A DNA stretch of 6,203 nucleotides from Candidatus Roizmanbacteria bacterium CG_4_9_14_0_2_um_filter_39_13 (lineage in GTDB: Bacteria > Patescibacteriota > Microgenomatia > UBA1406 > GWC2-37-13), in contig PFSC01000011.1 in the NCBI GenBank assembly GCA_002788865.1, positions 1-6,203 of the forward strand, written 5' to 3'. The translations under genes and the position numbers were made by a program. Of the stretch, positions 1 through 5,020 are shown one piece after another. Numbering within the stretch: position 1 is the stretch's first letter; each line of letters begins with the position of its first letter. The notes beneath the pieces were generated by a model. The model was not told where the DNA came from. It saw only the letters and a program-made list of their open reading frames with translations, and did not search any database.

Positions 1-706
1 CGGATGAGAGTCCCTTCATAGCCATAGCCGAGCATTCGATATGCCAACCAGGAAACCCTTCTCCCCACGGACTCTCCCAGTGCATTGTATGATCTGCAAA
101 GCGCCCCACGCGTTTGAACCATAATGCAAATTCTGCCGGATGCTTTTTTCCTGGATCGATATTTACATCTGACCTAGCTCCTTGTTTCTTGTCCTCCAGC
201 TTTTGTCCAGAAAGTTTTCCATAGGTTTCAAACTTTGTGACGTCAAAGTAGAGGGCTTCATCGGTCTGGTATGTATAGCCTTTAGCCTCTAGCTTTTTGA
301 TGATAGCTATCATGTCATCGATGCACTCTGTGGCATGCATGACGGTAATATCATCTTGATCTATTCCAAGCGCGGTGAGCGTTTCCCAGAACTTATTTTC
401 ATATTCTTTTGCGACATCCCAGACAGTCTTTCCTTGTATTTTGGCACCTTTCTCGAGCTTGTCTTCTCCACTGTCGTCATCTCCGGTGAGATGGCCGACA
501 TCGGTGATATTCATCACATGCTTTACTTCATATCCAAGGAATCGCAAAGATCTCTTCAAAATATCGTCCATTGTAAATTTTCTCATATGGCCAATATGTG
601 TTTCGTCATACACGGTAGGACCACACGAGTACATGGTGATAGTTTTTTGTAAAATTGGTTCGGGAAGCTCATCTTTCTCACGAGTAAGGGTGTTGTAGAG
701 TTTCAT
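1..706 (-). CDS. cysS: Cysteinyl-tRNA synthetase, N-terminal part (runs off the left edge)
   Basis: This is the first 235 codons of a class I cysteinyl-tRNA synthetase, which charges tRNA-Cys with cysteine in the cytoplasm using ATP. Translation from the ATG at 706 gives MKLYNTLTREKDELPEP, then Cys28 in CGPTVYD, the first zinc ligand of the family, followed directly by the class I signature HIGH at residues 37-40. The middle holds MNITDVGH (65-72), the family ITDVDDK-like region. Later come the family blocks GARSDVN (176-182) and FALWF (193-197), and then GWHIECSAMAM (220-230), whose Cys225 is the expected second zinc ligand. The other zinc ligands, the KMSKS loop and the anticodon-binding domain lie beyond the window. 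HIGHMRKF replaces the commoner HIGNARTF. No Shine-Dalgarno is seen; a TATAAT sits six bases before the ATG, supporting this start and a leaderless mRNA. The family identity is secure. Confidence 0.96.
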   Translation of the reverse strand, partial: MKLYNTLTREKDELPEPILQKTITMYSCGPTVYDETHIGHMRKFTMDDILKRSLRFLGYEVKHVMNITDVGHLTGDDDSGEDKLEKGAKIQGKTVWDVAKEYENKFWETLTALGIDQDDITVMHATECIDDMIAIIKKLEAKGYTYQTDEALYFDVTKFETYGKLSGQKLEDKKQGARSDVNIDPGKKHPAEFALWFKRVGRFADHTMHWESPWGEGFPGWHIECSAMAMKGLSS

Positions 707-718
707 GGTTCTATTATA
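707..718 (-). promoter_or_regulatory. -10 promoter element of cysS, predicted leaderless
   Basis: On the minus strand a perfect TATAAT (718 to 713) is followed by the six-base spacer AGAACC and then the ATG at 706. With normal -10 to +1 spacing, transcription would start on the A of the start codon. The -35 region is weak (TGAATG at 17 bases). The TG before the hexamer is directly adjacent rather than one base away, so it is not a canonical extended -10. The rest of the 125-base gap up to the pseudopilin stop is AT-rich, and I see no convincing terminator in it. Confidence 0.6.
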
Positions 719-831
719 CAATCTCACGAGCTTTCATTCACTGCAAGAGTTATTTATGTAGTGCATATATAATTTTTTTAGCTTTTAGTAAATAATACAT
801 AATTAATATAACTAACTTTTATTAAAGAGAA

Positions 832-1542
832 CTAGTTAGCACACCTTTTTGTGCCATCGAAAGTTATAGCCTGACAGGTAAGCCCCGGACAACAAGTACC
901 AACTGTTTGCTGATTTACATTTTCACAAATTTCATCTGTTGTTTTACATGATCCGACTGGTGTAGGTGCTGATGTAGGTGCTAGAGTAACGCTAATATCT
1001 ATATGTGGAGGAGTTTGTAGTGCATATATAATACCTCCATCTTCCTCAGGGTCAGTAGTCCATCGTACTTTTCCAGCAGATGCACCATCTCCCCCATCTA
1101 TAGTTTGGTCTATGGATGGAGCAAACTTGATATATCGAGCACCATTACCAGCACACCAGCGCATTACGATATTTACACCCGCATCTATATCTCCCCCATC
1201 CGCGAAATTATCACCGTCATTATCATAGCTATAGCGCACTCCCCAAGGGTCGCGATATATATCTCCCAGATAAGGCTGAACCACTGTTTGATCTATAGAC
1301 GGCTCGGTGAAGCACGTGACGTCGGGATTGGTACCCGCCGATTCATCGGGATATGATAGGTTACTTGCGTTCCTCCACAATTCCCACCCAAGCTTCATTT
1401 GTTGAAAATCGACAGCAATTCGAGAAGCGCGTGTGTTCTTTTTGACATTGGTATATGTAGCAAAACCCATGGTGCTCAGTATTCCGATTATGGCAATGAC
1501 CACAATCATCTCAAAGAGAGTAAATCCGAATCGATTGCTCAT
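832..1542 (-). CDS. GspG-like pseudopilin with calcium-type loop and six-cysteine knottin-like tail
   Basis: This 236-residue protein has a class III (prepilin peptidase) leader, MSNRFG, cleaved before FTLFEMIVV. The mature protein has Phe at +1 and Glu at +5, then a hydrophobic helix to about residue 30. The signature DPWGVRYSY (98-106) is that of GspG/major pseudopilins (DPWGxxYxY). It is followed at once by D107-x-D109-x-D111 and D115, a plausible calcium-binding loop. Cys77 and Cys130 could pair in the globular domain. A Pro/Thr/Ser linker (about 188-197) leads to a tail with cysteines at 199, 206, 217, 218, 223 and 234, including CCPGLTC, a pattern typical of inhibitor cystine knots. The protein is therefore expected to be exported and assembled on a pseudopilus or type IV-like fibre. 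No secretion or pilus assembly gene lies in the window. It stops at TAG. Pseudopilin identity is firm; the tail's fold and role are inference. Confidence 0.88.
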   Translation of the reverse strand: MSNRFGFTLFEMIVVIAIIGILSTMGFATYTNVKKNTRASRIAVDFQQMKLGWELWRNASNLSYPDESAGTNPDVTCFTEPSIDQTVVQPYLGDIYRDPWGVRYSYDNDGDNFADGGDIDAGVNIVMRWCAGNGARYIKFAPSIDQTIDGGDGASAGKVRWTTDPEEDGGIIYALQTPPHIDISVTLAPTSAPTPVGSCKTTDEICENVNQQTVGTCCPGLTCQAITFDGTKRCAN

Positions 1543-1576
1543 ACTTATTTATACCAATAACACCGGTTCCTGTCCA
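1543..1576 (-). promoter_or_regulatory. Promoter of the pseudopilin gene (-35 plus extended -10)
   Basis: This is the best complete sigma-70-type promoter in the window. On the minus strand TGGACA (1576 to 1571, five of six matches to TTGACA) is followed by a 17-base spacer and TATAAA (1553 to 1548), preceded by TG one base away (extended -10, TGGTATAAA). Five bases separate the hexamer from the ATG at 1542, so the RNA should begin at or next to the start codon. There is no Shine-Dalgarno. Confidence 0.65.
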
Positions 1577-1605
1577 TCATCGACACGAGTTTTAAATCAG
1601 CCATA

Positions 1606-2568
1606 TTATCTCAAAAATTCAATCAATACAAAAACAGCATATATACTAATGAGAACAAATCCTTCGAATCGATTGATCATCTCTTTGGTTCGGATGAAGA
1701 AATAAAATACAAAGAAGATGACCAAAAATGCCAGAGTTGCTACAAGATAATCATTAAATGCCTGAATATGGATCGGACTGATGAGAGCAGTAATCCCGAC
1801 GATGAGGGTGCCATTTGCGACGATAGACCCCAAGAGATTGCCCATATAGAGCGGTGCATCTTGTTTTCGGATTGCCTGAAATTCGACCACAAACTCAGGG
1901 AGACTTGTGCCGATTGCCACGAAGAAGAGTCCGACTAAAAGCACCGAGATATTCAATCCTACTGCAACATCCATTCCTATCCGAACGATCATATCTGCAG
2001 AAAAAAGGATTGCTGCAATGGATAAGAAGATATACATGAAGTCCTTTCTAGAATTTGAGTGGGTGATTCGACGAAACAGAGTTGAAATAACTCCAGATTT
2101 GTCTTCGTGTGCTTCCTTGTTTCTTTTTTTGAGTATCGCGTAATTATAGAAAAAGTACAGTGCGATGAGGATGAGTGCGTCGACTCGAGAAAGCGAGTTG
2201 TCCATCAACAAATATAGCGGAGCCATTCCTGCAATAAAAGCGTGGAGTAAATCTGAAGCATATGAATGATTGCGTATTTTGAGGTTCCCAGCAAGAAGCG
2301 CTGCTCCTCCTGCGACGAGAGTCATATTTGCGATGTTTGAGCCGATGGCATTCCCCAGTGAAATATTTGGTACGCCATTCAAAGCAGATGTAATTCCTAC
2401 GAAAAGCTCTGGCAAACTGGTAGCAAGGCCAATAATAAAAGCGGAAATAAAAAATCCTCCAAGGTGTGTTTTGATAGCGAGTGCTTTGAGATGGACCGCG
2501 AGGATTCCAGCGGCTTTGATCAGGACAAGTGAGAATATGATAATGCCTGCAATTGAGAGATAGAGCAT
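1606..2568 (-). CDS. Na+/Ca2+ exchanger (CaCA family, YrbG-like)
   Basis: This 320-residue integral membrane protein belongs to the cation/Ca2+ antiporter superfamily, whose members typically extrude Ca2+ in exchange for Na+ across the inner membrane. It shows the two inverted alpha repeats. Alpha-1 is GLATSLPEL (47-55) followed by GNAIGSNIAN (72-81), giving Thr50, Ser51, Glu54, Ser77 and Asn81, which match the ion-site residues and numbering of the archaeal NCX_Mj. Alpha-2 is AIGTSLPEF (218-226) then GNLLGSIVAN (243-252), giving Thr221, Ser222, Glu225 and Ser248. About ten hydrophobic segments flank a polar central loop rich in charged residues (about 147-176), the usual 5+5 layout. In alpha-2 the common GSNIF is GSIVA, and the position of NCX_Mj Asp240 is Asn252, so ion preference is uncertain. 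Only 21 bases separate it from the methyltransferase stop, yet it has its own -10, so cotranscription is not required. Confidence 0.92.
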   Translation of the reverse strand: MLYLSIAGIIIFSLVLIKAAGILAVHLKALAIKTHLGGFFISAFIIGLATSLPELFVGITSALNGVPNISLGNAIGSNIANMTLVAGGAALLAGNLKIRNHSYASDLLHAFIAGMAPLYLLMDNSLSRVDALILIALYFFYNYAILKKRNKEAHEDKSGVISTLFRRITHSNSRKDFMYIFLSIAAILFSADMIVRIGMDVAVGLNISVLLVGLFFVAIGTSLPEFVVEFQAIRKQDAPLYMGNLLGSIVANGTLIVGITALISPIHIQAFNDYLVATLAFLVIFFVFYFFIRTKEMINRFEGFVLISIYAVFVLIEFLR

Positions 2569-2583
2569 ATAAATACTATATCA
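2569..2583 (-). promoter_or_regulatory. Extended -10 element of the CaCA exchanger, predicted leaderless
   Basis: TGATATAGT (2583 to 2575) lies in the 21-base gap after the methyltransferase stop, and six bases (ATTTAT) separate its hexamer from the ATG at 2568. No good -35 is seen at 16-18 bases. A TTGACT at 2597 to 2592 is too close. The exact six-base distance matches four other genes here. Confidence 0.58.
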
Positions 2584-2589
2584 GAAAGT

Positions 2590-3213
2590 TTAGTCAAATG
2601 ATTTCGTGAGTTTAAGTTCATTATCAATCTTCCGGTACAAGTATCCGCCAAGGTACATGACACCATTTTTAACAAGCATACTTCCTGCCTGCTCGGTAAG
2701 CAGCCGTGCAAAGGAGTCTTCTTTAATTCCGAGTGCATCTAAAGTATTTGAAAACATCGGATCCGGAATAAAATTGATTAAACCTGAAGAATGAATGATA
2801 TCAAATGTTCTTCCAGCAAATTCTGGGAGTTGTGCGAATCTTCCTTGTAAGACAGGAGTAATGAGATCGCCCGTCACTACTCCATCAAAAAGTCTTGCAT
2901 CAGGCTCTGATTGAGGAAGAATGTCGGTCACTACGACACGTGCGCCATTTCCTGCACATGTTCGTGCAAATGTTGGTTGAGCTTGCGCACGATTCAGATG
3001 AGAGCCTGCACCGATATCTAATATTTGCAGTCCATCAAAGTGAGAAAAATCAAGATCGGTAATGCCAAAGAATTCGTAAAGTAATATATCTACTATATAG
3101 CCAGTACTACCTGATCTAGGGGGCATCTCTTTCCAATTATGCGGAAAAGTGATCCCATTCCTTCTCATCCATTTCCGATCAGCATCACTCATTGGGTGTC
3201 GTCGTTCATTCAT
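2590..3213 (-). CDS. Class I SAM-dependent methyltransferase-like protein
   Basis: This 207-residue soluble protein has the marks of a Rossmann-fold methyltransferase. LQILDIGAGSHLN (62-74) fits motif I, the glycine-rich AdoMet loop, after a hydrophobic strand. ARVVVTDI (91-98) fits motif II, with Asp97 as the candidate ribose-binding acid. FDIIHSSGLINFIPDP (137-152) fits motif IV and the following helix. The last part (about 159-196) has a helix and a strand with VKNGVMYLGGYL, as expected near the end of the fold. The N-terminal 50 residues are basic and aromatic and not recognised. The substrate cannot be told from sequence. Two start codons are possible, Met1 and Met8; the TATAAT six bases before the ATG at 3213 favours Met1. 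It stops 21 bases before the exchanger gene. Some features of motif I (AGSHLN instead of GxGxG) are atypical, so a non-catalytic relative is possible. Confidence 0.72.
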   Translation of the reverse strand: MNERRHPMSDADRKWMRRNGITFPHNWKEMPPRSGSTGYIVDILLYEFFGITDLDFSHFDGLQILDIGAGSHLNRAQAQPTFARTCAGNGARVVVTDILPQSEPDARLFDGVVTGDLITPVLQGRFAQLPEFAGRTFDIIHSSGLINFIPDPMFSNTLDALGIKEDSFARLLTEQAGSMLVKNGVMYLGGYLYRKIDNELKLTKSFD

Positions 3214-3228
3214 GACGCTATTATATCA
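3214..3228 (-). promoter_or_regulatory. Extended -10 element of the methyltransferase-like gene, predicted leaderless
   Basis: TGATATAAT (3228 to 3220) is followed by the six bases AGCGTC and the ATG at 3213. It lies in the 44-base gap after the nitroreductase stop. No clear -35 hexamer is seen, which is common where an extended -10 is present. No Shine-Dalgarno precedes either possible ATG. Confidence 0.62.
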
Positions 3229-3257
3229 AAGAAGTACAAATAAGCTCACATTGATCG

Positions 3258-3836
3258 TTATTCAAAATCTTCTGGAAGCACTCCTTCAAACACAAGCTCA
3301 GAAAGAGGTTTGCGATCAGATATTTCTTCTTTCATTTCCTCAGATTTGGCTTTGTCAAATACGCCAACTGCCAGCATTACATCAACGCTCCAATCTTCAC
3401 TGAGTTCCAAGAGTTTGTGAGCGGTTGCAAAATCTAATCCGGTCATACCATGAACTACATATCCTCTGCTTGTTGCTTCAAGCATAAGATTCTGCATACA
3501 TGCTCCTGCTTCTAAAGAATGGGATGGTTGTGGCATATCTTTGTGATATGATTTTTTTCGTGAAATGATCATGACAAGTGCTGCTACATCTTTGCACCAT
3601 CCTTGGTTAAACTCCACCAGAAGGTCAAAGAACTTCTGCCAATGCGCAGTATCTTTTTTTGCATAGACAAATCGTGTCAGCTGATTGTTCATGCTACTTG
3701 GAGCCCAACGCGCAGATTCAAAAAAGCTCATGAGCATGGCATCATCTATCGACTCTCCGGTCATGGCCCGCGGTGACCAGCGATTCAATATTATTTGATT
3801 AATAGGATATGTTGAGATTCGGTTTGTTTTGAGCAT
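3258..3836 (-). CDS. Nitroreductase-family FMN flavoprotein
   Basis: This 192-residue protein fits the nitroreductase superfamily, dimeric cytosolic FMN enzymes that use NAD(P)H to reduce nitro compounds, quinones or similar acceptors. Family blocks are RWSPRAM (19-25), the early Arg-x-Ser-x-Arg FMN-phosphate region; SARWAPSSMNNQ (41-52), the Ala-Pro-Ser-x-x-Asn-x-Gln block; SLEAGACMQNLMLEATSRGY (107-126), the helix with a small-residue face; MTGLD (131-135); and RKPLSELVFEG (175-185), the C-terminal Arg-Lys-Pro-Leu-x-Glu block seen in many members. The length is usual for the family. The natural substrate is unknown. The ATG at 3836 is supported by a TATAAT six bases upstream. The gene stops 44 bases before the methyltransferase-like gene, which has its own promoter element. 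Confidence 0.9.
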   Translation of the reverse strand: MLKTNRISTYPINQIILNRWSPRAMTGESIDDAMLMSFFESARWAPSSMNNQLTRFVYAKKDTAHWQKFFDLLVEFNQGWCKDVAALVMIISRKKSYHKDMPQPSHSLEAGACMQNLMLEATSRGYVVHGMTGLDFATAHKLLELSEDWSVDVMLAVGVFDKAKSEEMKEEISDRKPLSELVFEGVLPEDFE

Positions 3837-3851
3837 GGGTACATTATATCA
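3837..3851 (-). promoter_or_regulatory. Extended -10 element of the nitroreductase gene, predicted leaderless
   Basis: TGATATAAT (3851 to 3843) is identical to the element before the methyltransferase-like gene. Six bases (GTACCC) separate it from the ATG at 3836. No good -35 is seen. Confidence 0.62.
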
Positions 3852-3856
3852 TATGA

Positions 3857-3894
3857 GGAAAAATTTTCCGTCGTGGGGATATTATTTCCCACGA
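3857..3894. repeat. Two adjacent inverted repeats upstream of the nitroreductase promoter
   Basis: TCGTGGG (3871-3877) and CCCACGA (3888-3894) form a 7-base stem with a 10-base loop. Next to it GGAAAA (3857-3862) and TTTTCC (3864-3869) are inverted around one base. On the minus strand the larger stem comes first and the AT-rich palindrome follows. It could act as a weak terminator for the VOC transcript or as an operator for the nitroreductase gene, but there is no clean U-tract directly after the stem. It also lies inside the possible broken ORF. Confidence 0.35.
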
Positions 3895-4013
3895 GATCAG
3901 AAATCAATCCTCGTTGGTCATTAACAAGAGTTTGTATTATCTCCTCTGCATCCTCAATCCATGATAAAGAATCCTGTCGTCTTTTAGTTTGAATGTGTGG
4001 TCAGACATACATG

Positions 4014-4418
4014 TTATTTCTTTCCCACATATACCACCTCAAATAATATGCCATCTGGTGACTTGAACATGATTTGATAATAAGTTTCTTTTGGAGAAGA
4101 AGAAAACTCTGGTCGGTGTTTTGGCGTATCAAAAAGCATTTTTATATCCTTCTTCTCGAGAAATGAATGTATTACATCAACATCTGAGATAGTATTTACT
4201 CGAAATGAGATATGGTTCACGCCAATACCATCATGATCTTGTACTTCTTTATTTTGAGTCTTTACAAACCACACATCTTCATTTGTTCCGCTCCTATATC
4301 CGACCACTTCGTCCATCTCAAAAATAGTATTCCAACCCATAAACTCCATAAGGTCTTTATAAAATTGCAGGTTTTTGAAATCTATATTGAGCTGGAGGTG
4401 GTATAGGTGTGAATTCAT
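4014..4418 (-). CDS. VOC (glyoxalase/bleomycin-resistance fold) family protein
   Basis: This 134-residue protein fits the vicinal oxygen chelate superfamily, made of two paired beta-alpha-beta-beta-beta modules around a metal site. The first module starts with LYHLQLNI (5-12), giving His7, followed by helix FYKDLMEFMGW (19-29), the usual F-Y-x-x-x-L-G region. The second module starts with VNHISFRV (67-74), giving His69, and ends with SPDGILFEVVYVG (120-132), the usual D-P-D-G-x-x-x-E block with Glu127. His7, His69 and Glu127 are three of the usual metal ligands, so a metal-dependent enzyme is likely. The reaction cannot be told: members include lyases, dioxygenases and drug-binding proteins. 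The start at 4418 is supported by TAGAAT six bases upstream. The gene stands alone between a repeat element and the possible broken ORF. Confidence 0.87.
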   Translation of the reverse strand: MNSHLYHLQLNIDFKNLQFYKDLMEFMGWNTIFEMDEVVGYRSGTNEDVWFVKTQNKEVQDHDGIGVNHISFRVNTISDVDVIHSFLEKKDIKMLFDTPKHRPEFSSSPKETYYQIMFKSPDGILFEVVYVGKK

Positions 4419-4454
4419 ACTACTATTCTAATGGATATTGGTGAGAGATGGGAA
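4419..4454 (-). promoter_or_regulatory. Promoter of the VOC gene, predicted leaderless
   Basis: TAGAAT (4430 to 4425) is followed by six bases (AGTAGT) and the ATG at 4418. A possible -35, TTCCCA (4454 to 4449, four of six), is 18 bases upstream. There is no extended TG and no Shine-Dalgarno. Confidence 0.5.
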
Positions 4455-4477
4455 GTGTTGAAGTTTGGAATGTTTTG

Positions 4478-4523
4478 AAGATGGGTAGGTGTATATGATT
4501 ATGTGACTATTTAATCCCATCTT
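4478..4523. repeat. Inverted repeat AAGATGGG / CCCATCTT
   Basis: AAGATGGG (4478-4485) and CCCATCTT (4516-4523) are exact inverted copies separated by 30 bases, just left of the larger repeat element. This stretch between the VOC promoter and the element shows no reading frame I can support. A role is not evident. Confidence 0.35.
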
Positions 4524-4527
4524 GGGT

Positions 4528-4675
4528 CTAATTCCCCGATGCTCTGCGTCGAATATGTCATCCAGAGGCGATTAGCCGAAGGATCCATGGATTCTTCGCT
4601 ACGCCACGTCAAACGTGGCTACGCTCTGAATGACAACAAGATACCCCGATGCTCTGCGTCGGGGAGTATCATTTT
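4528..4675. repeat. Palindromic intergenic repeat element, copy A
   Basis: This is a non-coding element of about 150 bases made of nested palindromes. From the left: a degenerate half hairpin CCCCGATG-CTCTG-CGTCG (4534-4551); an inner unit bounded by inverted ends GTCATCCAGAG (4557-4567) and CTCTGAATGAC (4624-4634, 10 of 11 paired); within it, a 20-base near-palindrome around GGATCC (4578-4597) and a stem CCACGT/ACGTGG (4604-4618); then an 8-base-pair hairpin CCCCGATG-CTCTG-CGTCGGGG (4644-4664). The outer parts repeat the same words CCCCGATGCTCTGCGTCG at both ends. It fills most of the gap between the VOC and 64-residue protein genes. The right hairpin lies 52 bases past the latter's stop and could help to end its transcript. 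The layout resembles REP/MITE-type elements; copy B at 5522-5640 has the same plan. Confidence 0.7.
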
Positions 4676-4716
4676 CTTAGAATCTGTATCAACTTGAAGT
4701 CTTAATTGAATATACT

Positions 4717-4911
4717 TCACTCCCCTTGCTCCCCTTTCCCCTGTGTCAAAAATACAGACAACATAATTGCAATGGGTACAATGAACCCAAGTGCAGGAAT
4801 ATTCCACATATAAAATTCATTGAGTCCGATGAGTGTCAGTCCGCCGATTGTGACGGCGAGTCTCAGCGGGGTGATAGATAGATCAAGCTTTTTTCGTTTT
4901 TTATTTTTCAT
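4717..4911 (-). CDS. Small two-helix membrane protein, unknown function
   Basis: This 64-residue protein has a strongly basic start (MKNKKRKKLDLS), then two likely membrane helices, about residues 16-34 (LRLAVTIGGLTLIGLNEFY) and 37-55 (IPALGFIVPIAIMLSVFLT), joined by a short MWN turn, and a polar tail GKGEQGE. The positive-inside rule would put the N-terminus in the cytoplasm, giving a hairpin with both ends inside. I do not recognise a family. The stop is TGA; reading through it would add only four residues before TAA, so this gene cannot settle the genetic code. The start is supported by a weak -10-like TTAAAT six bases upstream. A different frame over the same DNA is Cys-rich and looks like a shadow. 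Gene status is likely but not certain. Confidence 0.62.
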   Translation of the reverse strand: MKNKKRKKLDLSITPLRLAVTIGGLTLIGLNEFYMWNIPALGFIVPIAIMLSVFLTQGKGEQGE

Positions 4912-4923
4912 ATTTCTATTTAA
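4912..4923 (-). promoter_or_regulatory. Weak -10-like element of the 64-residue protein gene
   Basis: TTAAAT (4923 to 4918, four of six matches to TATAAT) precedes AGAAAT and the ATG at 4911, with the same six-base distance as other genes here. No -35 is convincing. Taken alone this would be insignificant; it is listed because the distance repeats. The rest of the 109-base gap up to the next stop is AT-rich and holds nothing else I can support. Confidence 0.3.
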
Positions 4924-5020
4924 CTCAACTACTCAGAGACATCTATACAAAGTACATTTGAATCATTACTCTACTCTATAACACCAAAATATCACTATTT
5001 ATATACCTTCCCAAAAATAT

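Larger units (their letters stand above)
3791..4008 (-). pseudogene. Possible small gene broken by a frameshift
   Basis: The 177-base gap between the VOC and nitroreductase genes reads like protein in two joined frames. From an ATG at 4008 one frame gives MSDHTFKLK and stays open for 23 codons. The frame one base back is open from 4000 to the TAA at 3791 (69 codons) and reads KRRQDSLSWIEDAEEII followed by QTLVNDQRGLISDLVGNN, an amphipathic, helical-looking stretch with ordinary codon use for this window. A one-base slip near the AAAA at about 3982-3985 would join them into a protein of about 72 residues that overlaps the nitroreductase start by 46 bases. It could be a decayed gene, a sequencing error, or chance. 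I recognise no family, and no clear promoter precedes the ATG at 4008. Confidence 0.28.

Noticed and set aside
335..698. Two plus-strand reading frames of about 105 residues
   Set aside because: They lie opposite cysS, whose minus-strand translation matches the family clearly. Their products have no recognisable domain.
1105..1705. Plus-strand frames opposite the pseudopilin and the exchanger end
   Set aside because: These are shadows of firmly identified minus-strand genes, with low-complexity products.
1606..3836. A nitroreductase-methyltransferase-exchanger operon
   Set aside because: The gaps are short (21 and 44 bases), but each gene has its own -10 at the same distance from ATG, so a single operon is not needed. 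Readthrough is still possible.
4644..4664. Strong intrinsic terminator after the 64-residue protein gene
   Set aside because: The hairpin is strong, but on the minus strand it is followed by TATCTTGTTG and not a clean U-tract, so I keep it as part of the repeat element.
4717..4719. UGA recoded as glycine (as in Absconditabacteria/Gracilibacteria)
   Set aside because: No accepted gene needs UGA as sense; the only relevant TGA acts as a stop, and readthrough adds only four residues.
4619..4807. Minus-strand 62-residue Cys-rich frame
   Set aside because: It overlaps the 64-residue membrane protein in another frame and runs into repeat element A; the membrane protein has the better start and hydropathy pattern.
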